Of a stretch of DNA of 64,000 nt, positions 57,062 to 64,000 are shown one piece after another (position 1 is the stretch's first letter; each line of letters begins with the position of its first letter). The notes under the pieces are model-generated. The model searched no databases. It worked only from the letters and a program-made list of their open reading frames with translations, and was not told the origin of the DNA. Both the position numbers and the translations under genes were made by a program. The DNA is from Andalucia godoyi (Eukaryota > Discoba > Jakobea > Jakobida > Andaluciidae): the NCBI GenBank assembly GCA_009859145.1, contig VRVR01000015.1:186001-250000 (forward strand), in the 5' to 3' direction.

Positions 57062-57453
57062 CACTCTTTTCCTTTCCTATGCGTCGTAGTATTTCATTAC
57101 TATTATTTCTGGGGAGCTTTCTTTTCTCTGTCTCTTGAAACAAATCTGTACAGGCCACTCACCGGCCATCGCACAGTCAGAGATGAATCATGACTCGGAT
57201 TCTTCGTTGGATAAGGGCTGGCTTTCTCCGCGTGATGTTTTTTCTATTTTATTTGCAAGGTTCGACATAAATCCCCAACCCCCAAATACAAACACAAATC
57301 TTTTTTCTTTTTCGAATGGAGAGCAAAAACAACAACAACAACAACAACAACAAACACAACGACAACGACAAAGCATCGAAAACTGCAAGAAGCGCTGGAA
57401 AACGACGCAACCCCCCCGAAAGGATTCTCTTCCTGTCCTCACACCTAAATGGA
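57062..57453. other. Gap between convergent genes
   Basis: About 390 nt between the Ser-rich protein and DLST. Contains a CAA run (57330-57360) that makes a Gln-rich frame without support, and an acceptor-like TCTGTACAG near 57142. No gene is visible. Confidence 0.35.
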
Positions 57454-58764
57454 TCACAGGTCCAAGATGATTCTGCGGGGATCTTCGATCTGTTCCTTGA
57501 TAGACTTGAGGAAGGTGACTGCCTCGCGTCCGTCAATAAGTCTGTGGTCATACGTTAAAGCGAGGTACATCATGGGTCTGACCTCTACTTTTCCATCAAC
57601 GGCTACAGGGCGAGGCTTGGTTGCATGCATGCCAAGGATTGCAGACTGTGGCGGGTTGACGATTGGTGTTCCAAAGAGCGATCCGAAGACGCCTCCATTT
57701 GAGATTGTGAAGGTTCCGCCCTGCATGTCGTCCATGGACAGCTGACCCGTGCGGGCCTTTTCCGACAGCTTTCCAAGCTCCTTTTCAACATCGGCAAAGC
57801 CCATATCCTGGCAGTTGCGCAGCACAGGAACCACAAGTCCCGTGGGCGTTGCGACCGCAACCGACACGTCGACGTAGGACCGGTACACAATGTCGGTTCC
57901 GTCAATGACTGCGTTGATGAGTGGCTGGTTCTTCAGTGCATTTGCAGACGCCTTGACAAACGGACTCATGAATCCAAGCTTTGTTCCGTGCTTCTTCTCA
58001 AATGATTCACCATACACCTTGCGCATCTCGATCAAAGCAGACATGTCCACCTCATTGAACGTCGTCAGCAGCGCATACGTGTTCTGCGCATCCTTCAATC
58101 GCTCTGCAATACGCTTGCGCATGCGGCTCATCGGAGTACGCGTTTCGAGCTCACCCGCACCAACCATGATCTGCGGACCGGCACTCTTCTTCTCCTCTGT
58201 CACTGCAGTCTTTTTCGCTTCGCTCTTCTTTTCCGCAGCACTCTCGCTGGCCTTTGTAGTCGCAGCAGCAGCAGGAGTGGCAGCAGGGGCAGCAGCAGCA
58301 GCAGCAGCAGGGGCAGCGGGAGTGAGAGTGGAGCCAGCAGCACCGACCTTGACCTTTGCAATGATTGCGCCGACCTTGACCGCATCGCCCTTGTTTGCAA
58401 GTTGGGACTGAAGCGCACCGCCGACATGTGATCTGACTTCCACCGTGATCTTGTCTGTCTCGAGCTGCACAAGCACGTCATCCACCTTGACTGCATCACC
58501 CGGGTTCTTCAGCCAGCCCATCACCGTACCTTCCGTAATCGAGTCGCCCATCTTTGGCACCACAATATCCTCAATCGCAGGTGACGACGAGAAGAACCGG
58601 CGTGCACATCTCGGAGCCGCCACAAACAGCGACGGCGAAGACACCGACATCGGCGACATCGCCATTGACATTGACATCGACGACGATGAGGAATAGCGAA
58701 GTGCGCAGAGTGCCCGAGGGACAGCGCGGCAAGGACCTGAACGAAATGCTGCAACAGACATCAT
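57454..58764 (-). CDS. DLST: Dihydrolipoamide succinyltransferase (2-oxoglutarate dehydrogenase E2)
   Basis: E2 core of the mitochondrial 2-oxoglutarate dehydrogenase complex; moves the succinyl group from lipoamide to CoA in the TCA cycle. The 436 residues hold a Ser/Arg-rich mitochondrial presequence (1-60, [10 protein letters not shown]), the lipoyl domain [20 protein letters not shown] with lipoylated K105 in [10 protein letters not shown], an Ala/Pro-rich flexible linker (about 145-175), no clear E3-binding domain (as in animal DLST), and the acyltransferase domain [20 protein letters not shown]. The active site is [12 protein letters not shown], with His407 and Asp411. Either of two adjacent ATGs (58764, 58761) could start. 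The upstream Lys-run frame is the reverse of a TTC-rich leader. Confidence 0.96.
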   Translation of the reverse strand: MMSVAAFRSGPCRAVPRALCALRYSSSSSMSMSMAMSPMSVSSPSLFVAAPRCARRFFSSSPAIEDIVVPKMGDSITEGTVMGWLKNPGDAVKVDDVLVQLETDKITVEVRSHVGGALQSQLANKGDAVKVGAIIAKVKVGAAGSTLTPAAPAAAAAAAPAATPAAAATTKASESAAEKKSEAKKTAVTEEKKSAGPQIMVGAGELETRTPMSRMRKRIAERLKDAQNTYALLTTFNEVDMSALIEMRKVYGESFEKKHGTKLGFMSPFVKASANALKNQPLINAVIDGTDIVYRSYVDVSVAVATPTGLVVPVLRNCQDMGFADVEKELGKLSEKARTGQLSMDDMQGGTFTISNGGVFGSLFGTPIVNPPQSAILGMHATKPRPVAVDGKVEVRPMMYLALTYDHRLIDGREAVTFLKSIKEQIEDPRRIILDL

Positions 58765-59275
58765 CTTTTCTTCTTTTTCTTTTCTTCTTCTTCTTCTTCT
58801 TTTTCTTTTTCTTTTCTTCTTCTTCTTCTTCTTTTTCTTTTCTTCTTTGATCAGAGACCTCAACGAAGAAGAAGAAAAAAAAGAATCCACACAACCAGAA
58901 CCCAGAAAATCAACAACAAATGAAAAGCAAAAGGCAGGAGAAAGACGCCTCGCGAAAAAGTCCTCAAAGTTGCAGTTTTCTCTCCCTTTGGCTGCAGCAT
59001 CACTTGATGAAAGAAAAAGTGTTGGGAGGAGTCTCTTTTGTTGGGTTTCCCGCCGCCGTCTGTTTCCCAGTTCCATTTTCGAAGCGCATGGTTTTCCAAT
59101 TGGTTTCTTCTTCTGTTTTCTTTCATTTTTCTATTCAAATGCTTGTCTTTTTCCCCCCTCTTCTCCCCCTGCATTGCGTAAAAGTCACATCCAGGTCAAG
59201 GTTGTCTCGGTAGGTTCTACAGCCGCGGGGATTTTCACACGCTGACGAGGTTTCGTTTGATCATCGTTGTCTGTC
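58765..59275. other. Divergent promoter with TTC-rich tract
   Basis: About 510 nt between DLST and the EF-hand protein. At 58765-58850 the plus strand is almost pure T and C (TTC/TTTTC units), giving a purine tract in the DLST leader. No gene seen. Confidence 0.5.
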
Positions 59276-62248
59276 ATGTCGTCTTCTGTGAGACCTCCGA
59301 AGTATCCTGCTGCTCGTGGTAGTGGCCACGGCGATGGGCCGCAGTACGGAAAAGGACAAGGGCAAGGACAAAGGGCGGCGGCGGCGGCGGCGGCGGAGGA
59401 GGAGGAGGAGGAGGAGGAGTATGAAGAGTATGAAGAGGAAGTCGACGACGACGACGATGCCGAGTATGAAGAGTATGAAGAGGAAGAGGAGGGGGACGAG
59501 TATGAGTATGAGGAAGGGGAGGAATATGAGGATGGCGATGGCGATGGTGATGAGGAAGGGTACGACGACGAGGAGGAGGAGGATGTAGACGAGACTGCGG
59601 CAGATGAGATTCGCAGACAAAGTGCGATGAGTGGGATAGGGGATGGAGGAGTTCAGCTGAGCGATACGGCATGGGGAGAGATCCGCGCGGCATTCAAGCT
59701 GTTTGATGTGGACAAGGACGGACAGATCAGCCGCAGCGAGCTCGTTTCTTGTCTTCGTGCATTTGGTGCATCAGTCGATTCGACATCAATGGGAGCAGAC
59801 AGCGTGTTTTCCGCCGCAGATGCCAATGGGGACGGGTTCATCTCGTTTGAGGAGTTTGTCCGGCTTCTTGCGCCTCGCATCGCGTTTCACGAACGCCAAG
59901 TCCGCCGCGTCCTCGACCGCGCATTCACTGTCGCGGACGCGGACTCGAATGGCCTTCTTTCCCGCTCCGAACTCGCCACCTTGCTTGCGCGTCTCTGCGG
60001 CCGCTCCAGTGCTGCTTCATTCCCACCCAAGGAAATCGCAGCACTCGCGGACACCATTGAACACCTTGCCGAAACCCATCGCAACTCTGCCGCTGCATCC
60101 ACCTCTTCCGGGACCGCGACCTCCGCCTCTGCAGCCACTTCAACTCGCGACGGATTTATTGAGCGCGACGAGTTTGTGCATGCAATGTTGCAGCTGCTGC
60201 AGGAAGAAGTCCGCGCCACCCTCTTCGACACACCCGCTGCATCAACGAGCGGGTCGGCGAATTCGGGACTGAGTGCGCTGCGAGCGGCTGCTAGGGCACT
60301 GCGACCCTCTCCGCTGGACTACATCGAGGCATTCGGAATGGTCCCCGAGTCATTTCGTCCGTCGCTGTTTGCATCCGTTCTTGCGGCCCCAGAAGGGCTG
60401 CATCGCACTTCGGCGTCCATTGTGCCGCGAGTAGAGTCTGCGTCGGGCCTCTTCTACTCGGACTTTGTTCCCTCTTCGTCGGCCACTGCCAGTGGAGGAG
60501 GGTCGTCGAATTCCGGCGGCAGCAGCAAAAGTGCCGTTGCGGCTGGAGTGCCACAAAGTGCATTGACCCTACGGATCACGCTGGGCGGAGCACGAGGAGT
60601 TCCGCTTCCGGTGAGGAGAGCACGGTCAGTTCTGGCGAGACGCGTGCGAGTAGCAGTGTACGACACGCTTTCGGGCCGCATTATCGGCAACATCCACTCA
60701 GTGCCTGCGTCATGGCGACACGACACGGAGGACGAGTGGCGATTCGATATCGCGTCGTCGGTCCATTCGCTGCCTTCTTCGTCTTTGCTCCCAAGTGCCA
60801 CTGCAAGTCTCTCGAACACGTCCACCACAAATGACTCGATGAGAAAGGCAAGGATCGAAAAGAGACCAATTGCAGTGGATAGCGGCAACAGCGGCGGTGG
60901 CGTTGTGCAGTACCGACTTGTTCGACACGGTGAGAATGGCCCATCGTTTCTTGTCCGAACAACGTTTTCGCATCCTTTTGCACTGTTGTTTGAACTGTCT
61001 GTGGTCTTTATGCGCAAACGAGTCAATCTGTCCAGCACGGGAACCGCATCCACGATGACGATGAACACAACAGCGACATCGACAACGAATAACAACAACA
61101 ACAACAATAATAATAATAATGCTGCGAATGTAGGCAGCGAAGGAAGAGGAACGTCCGTGTCTTCTCTCTTATCTGAACAGCATGCTGCAGAGGATATTGC
61201 GGAAATGTCGTGTGGATATGCAGTGCTTGAGCTCCCGGCCGCGAATGCTGTGTCCGGGCTTCCTCGGGACCCCGTGTCCTCGCATCGGACAGTGCGTTTG
61301 CCTCTGTATGGCGGTGCACCAGGCGATTTTGCGCCGATCCGGCCGAGCGAGGTGTTGGCCAGGCGGCAAGGATGGCGACGCATGAAGCAGATGGTCGCAG
61401 GACCGCCGGTGCCCTCGCTGCTTGTGACCGTCGACCACTTGCCTCCTCGCACGGTTTGTTCTCGAGTGTTTCCCTCGTCTTGTGGTTCCGTGTCGCCTAT
61501 TGCATCACAGCTCAGCATCGACCATTTGCCCACCAATACAATCTTGCCGCTTGCAGCTGTCCCATTTGTCGCAGACTACCGATACATGCTTCACAACGCG
61601 ATCTTTCCACAGTCGTTTGCGTCATCTTCGTCAGCACCGGCATCTGCATCCGTGTTGCCGAAGGACAGAGATGGCAGAGTAGGGAGTCTCTTTGGGGCGG
61701 TGCCGTGGGTATCTGACCCGTTTTTTGCGGCATTTCCACGGCTACTCGATGAGCCAATGTGCTTGGATGGCCTAGCTGCCGCCTGGGAGCGGCGGAGAGC
61801 AGTATGGACGAAGAAACAGAAGCGTGATGCGACGTTTTGTCTGGCACAGTTCCGGCAGATTGTGATGCAGTGTGCGCTGGTAGCACTTGCAGCGACCGAC
61901 ATGCCGCAAGCTTCCGACAGGTTCCACGATCGATCGATGAAGAGATTTGAAATCATAGAGCGCGCGCTTGACACGAGCGGGCCAACCAGCATTGCACGAA
62001 ATGACGAGGATCTTACATATGCCCCGTTCAACGTCCGCGATCTCGTGTCCAGTTTCGATCTGCCCATCGCCATTTCCAGCTCGGCAGCCGCGACGCCTGC
62101 CGCCCCAAGCACGACTCCCGTTCCAACCACCAGTGCAAATGCAGGCGCAGGTGTGAATGCGAATGCAAATGTGAATGTGAATGCAAGTGGGATCGGAACA
62201 GTGAGTGGCAGCACAACGAACGTACGAACATCTGCCAAGAAGGCGTAG
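59276..62248 (+). CDS. Large protein with acidic N-terminus and calmodulin-like EF-hands
   Basis: A 990-residue protein. After an Ala run, residues about 40-100 are almost only Glu, Asp and Tyr. Residues about 120-300 hold four EF-hand units: AAFKLFDVDKDGQISRSELV and FSAADANGDGFISFEEFVRLL have full calcium loops (DVDKDGQIS, DANGDGFIS); RAFTVADADSNGLLSRSELA is good; the last (DGFIERDEFVHAML) is interrupted by a Ser/Thr/Ala insertion. About 440-600 could be a C2-like domain (LTLRITLGGARGVPLP, VRVAVYDTLSGRIIGN, FALLFELSVVFM) with an Asn run inserted at about 610. A helical C-terminal domain (RDATFCLAQFRQIVMQCALV) follows. A calcium sensor attached to a large effector part is likely; family unknown. 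True ATG is 59276. Confidence 0.75.
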   Translation: MSSSVRPPKYPAARGSGHGDGPQYGKGQGQGQRAAAAAAAEEEEEEEEYEEYEEEVDDDDDAEYEEYEEEEEGDEYEYEEGEEYEDGDGDGDEEGYDDEEEEDVDETAADEIRRQSAMSGIGDGGVQLSDTAWGEIRAAFKLFDVDKDGQISRSELVSCLRAFGASVDSTSMGADSVFSAADANGDGFISFEEFVRLLAPRIAFHERQVRRVLDRAFTVADADSNGLLSRSELATLLARLCGRSSAASFPPKEIAALADTIEHLAETHRNSAAASTSSGTATSASAATSTRDGFIERDEFVHAMLQLLQEEVRATLFDTPAASTSGSANSGLSALRAAARALRPSPLDYIEAFGMVPESFRPSLFASVLAAPEGLHRTSASIVPRVESASGLFYSDFVPSSSATASGGGSSNSGGSSKSAVAAGVPQSALTLRITLGGARGVPLPVRRARSVLARRVRVAVYDTLSGRIIGNIHSVPASWRHDTEDEWRFDIASSVHSLPSSSLLPSATASLSNTSTTNDSMRKARIEKRPIAVDSGNSGGGVVQYRLVRHGENGPSFLVRTTFSHPFALLFELSVVFMRKRVNLSSTGTASTMTMNTTATSTTNNNNNNNNNNNAANVGSEGRGTSVSSLLSEQHAAEDIAEMSCGYAVLELPAANAVSGLPRDPVSSHRTVRLPLYGGAPGDFAPIRPSEVLARRQGWRRMKQMVAGPPVPSLLVTVDHLPPRTVCSRVFPSSCGSVSPIASQLSIDHLPTNTILPLAAVPFVADYRYMLHNAIFPQSFASSSSAPASASVLPKDRDGRVGSLFGAVPWVSDPFFAAFPRLLDEPMCLDGLAAAWERRRAVWTKKQKRDATFCLAQFRQIVMQCALVALAATDMPQASDRFHDRSMKRFEIIERALDTSGPTSIARNDEDLTYAPFNVRDLVSSFDLPIAISSSAAATPAAPSTTPVPTTSANAGAGVNANANVNVNASGIGTVSGSTTNVRTSAKKA

Positions 62249-62978
62249 TCACACTGCTTTTCAGCATCTGTAAGGGCGCTTCCATAAAATTCAATTCAGA
62301 AATTCCAGCAGTTCCTCAGACCGTTCTTCTTTTCCCTCTTTCCGTTTCTCTCGTTTCACCTTGGACTTCGTTGTGTCAAATAAAATATTGAATAAAACAC
62401 TGCTGCGTTCGTATTTTGATATTTCACCGTTTTTATTTGGCACCACATCCTCCTCACACTTCGCCACACGTTATCGGTTTGTCTGTTCCGTCGGTTTCAT
62501 ACTTGCGCATTTTCGGAACCCGATGGTGTAGGCGGTGAAAGCTGCACTCCGAGAGCGGCTGCGCCATCCCGATCTGCACGATGCCCGACCGCGGTTCTTG
62601 TGTCGGAATCCACGCGGTATTCCCAATGCAAGCGAGCTGGAGTCCTCGCGTGAGGCACTCATGAACGATTGAAAACGTCTGGTTCTGCCGGACATTTCAC
62701 ACCTCGTGTGCCCTAAGCCTTTCCCTTTCCTTCCTCCAACTGAGCCCTTCTGCACCTCGAGACCTTCTCTTATTTCGATTGTTTCATTTCTATATTTTTC
62801 CTTTTCCTTTTCCTTTCATTGTATCAGAGTTTATTAATTTAAAAATTTACAACTTCGTTTTCCCCATTTTTTCCTTCTTCTTCACGATTTCTCCGTTGTT
62901 TGCGCTGTAATTTCGATAAAGGGCTTTTTTAAAAAAAATACTATTAGATAATCAGGAAAAGAACAAAAAAACCCAGCG
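62249..62978. other. Intergenic, no gene seen
   Basis: About 730 nt between two plus-strand genes. Short Arg/Ser-rich frames on the minus strand (62471-62755) are unsupported. T-rich and A-rich runs near 62790-62940 precede the rhodanese gene. Confidence 0.4.
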
Positions 62979-63475
62979 ATGTTGTCGTCGACTCGATTCC
63001 TGTGTCGCTGTTTGTCAGCCGGTGGATTGACACAGGAACTTCGCATCGTCACCAAGAATGAGCTGCAAAACAAACTGTCGGCGTTGAAAGAGAAGCCGTT
63101 TGTGCTCGTCGATGTTCGGAATCCAGACGAATGCGCAGCAACCGGCGTCATTGGACATGCCATCAACATTCCTCGTATGTGTGCTCCGGAATATGCAATT
63201 CCCTCTGCCCTGCGGGTACAGATTTACACATGTATTTTGACAGCAACCACAGCTCACACTAACATCTACCATTCTTAGTTCCTGTTGTCGAATCGCTGCC
63301 AAACAGCCCGTTGAAAGACGCGTTGGCTGCATTTGGAGGCGACAAGGAAGTTATCGTATACTGCCGATCAGGCCGCCGATCGGACGCCGCTGCGAAGATC
63401 TTTCAGCAAATGGGATTCAAGGACGTGGCAAGCTACAAGGGAAGTGCCCTCGAGTGGTTTGACAAGCAACAGTAG
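62979..63475 (+). CDS. Spliced single-domain rhodanese (sulfurtransferase)
   Basis: A 130-residue protein from exons 62979-63174 and 63279-63475. The 104-nt intron starts GTATGT, has ACTAACAT as branch site and ends CTTAG. Rhodanese domains move sulfane sulfur via a Cys persulfide. Here the active loop is YCRSGRRS, with the Cys in place. The fold marks are FVLVDVRNPDECAATGVIGHAINIPL, then KEVIVYCRSGRRSDAAAKIF and GFKDVASYKGSALEWF. The N-terminus MLSSTRFLCRCLSAGG resembles a mitochondrial presequence. Natural sulfur donor and acceptor are unknown. A CAGCAGTAGC run follows the stop. Confidence 0.92.
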
Positions 63476-63597
63476 CAGTAGCAGCAGCAGCAAGATGTAA
63501 GAATGACGAATCACCGGCGACGTGAGCTGTGGTCCGTGAACACTGTGTGTTTGTAAAGAGTACGTTGAAATATTGTGAACCACGCCGTGGTATGTCT

Positions 63598-64000
63598 TTA
63601 CAAGGCGCCATCGGTGTCTCGAGAAAGAGATTCCAGGATGGAGGACATGGGCCCTGTTCCTCCGGTCTCTTGTTCCGACTGAAGAGCAGCGAACAGATTT
63701 TCAAGCACTTCTTCGCGTGTCTTGTCGTCAAAGATCAGATTTCCATTTTCCACAAAAACCCCGGCTGGGACAGCTCGCATCTCCACGTCTTGATCGTCAT
63801 CGTCATCGTCATCGTCTTCCTCATGCATTTCAGGGACGCCATCGACATCTTCTTGGAAACCCATCATCGCGAGAAACTCTGAAGCAGACACTGGTTTTGA
63901 CCGGGCATTCCGCGGTCGATTTGCAGTGGATGTTGCATTATGCGAGACGTCGCCACTTGCAAGAGACTCTGCTTTCGCCGCGCCGATTTCGGCTTCTTGA
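63598..64000 (-). CDS. Partial acidic hypothetical protein (runs off right edge)
   Basis: The C-terminal 133 residues of a longer protein whose start lies beyond the window. The visible part is polar (EIGAAKAESLASGDVSHNAT), then SKPVSASEFLAMMGFQEDVD, an acidic run of eight Asp, VEMRAVPAGVFVENGNLIFD and a final helix (EEVLENLFAALQSEQETGG). No family recognised. The SASEFLAMMGF motif looks like a short binding helix. Confidence 0.55.
   Translation of the reverse strand, partial: QEAEIGAAKAESLASGDVSHNATSTANRPRNARSKPVSASEFLAMMGFQEDVDGVPEMHEEDDDDDDDDQDVEMRAVPAGVFVENGNLIFDDKTREEVLENLFAALQSEQETGGTGPMSSILESLSRDTDGAL

Noticed and set aside
58765-59076. Lys/Arg-run extension of DLST
   Set aside because: It is the translation of the TTC-rich leader; the presequence begins naturally at the paired Met codons.

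Overview
The window is nuclear DNA of a gene-dense unicellular eukaryote of moderate base composition. The gene set is eukaryotic: exportin-1, the GPI-free ER subunit OSTC, VTI1 SNARE, COMMD4, mucolipin-type TRP channel, exosome RRP4, bystin, CTF8, GID7/WDR26, ribosomal uS10. An aerobic mitochondrion is implied by DLST (2-oxoglutarate dehydrogenase E2), COX20, a nuclear-encoded mitochondrial ribosomal bL36, carnitine acyltransferase and a rhodanese. Coiled-coil and PG-repeat proteins hint at a flagellum, but only weakly. Most genes are single-exon. The introns I can place are mostly about 60-160 nt, open with GTATGT, GTAAGT or GTGAGT, and several have a CTAAC-like branch site. TGA, TAA and TAG are all used as stops. 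I do not assign a species.

Layout. 0-7 kb: an NTF2-like protein, a wrecked Fanzor/TnpB-type gene, carnitine acyltransferase and a CaaX-tailed protein. 7-18 kb: a secreted-side glycoprotein, a divergent EF-hand protein, a spliced beta-propeller, a long coiled-coil protein, bystin, RRP4 and an elongin-B-like protein. 18-25 kb: the poorest and most broken-up stretch, where small spliced genes (a multi-pass membrane protein, an RNase III-like domain, two coiled-coil proteins) sit among unrecognised DNA with perfect palindromes. 25-38 kb: MAPK, a repeat protein, COX20, a spliced four-helix membrane protein, XPO1, VTI1, bL36m and CTF8. 38-46 kb: a second Fanzor fragment, a conserved unknown, a kinase-only PPIP5K, an acylated LRR protein and COMMD4. 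46-64 kb: TRPML, GID7/WDR26, uS10, OSTC, a Ser-rich protein with a (Gly-Ser)10 run, DLST, a large EF-hand protein, a rhodanese, and a partial acidic protein leaving the right edge.

Genes alternate strand freely. Convergent neighbours are packed within about 30 nt (for example 9572/9599 and 12596/12627), and divergent pairs share 300-900 nt promoter regions. There is no operon logic. Functional links are thematic: ribosome and RNA handling (bystin, RRP4, uS10, bL36m, RNase III-like), mitochondrial respiration, endomembrane traffic (VTI1, OSTC, COMMD4, TRPML) and signalling (MAPK, PPIP5K, LRR, EF-hand proteins).

The most notable observation is two decayed pieces of a Fanzor/TnpB-family RNA-guided nuclease, 36 kb apart. 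One carries the central part (RuvC-I and RuvC-II regions) and the other the C-terminal zinc finger and RuvC-III region.
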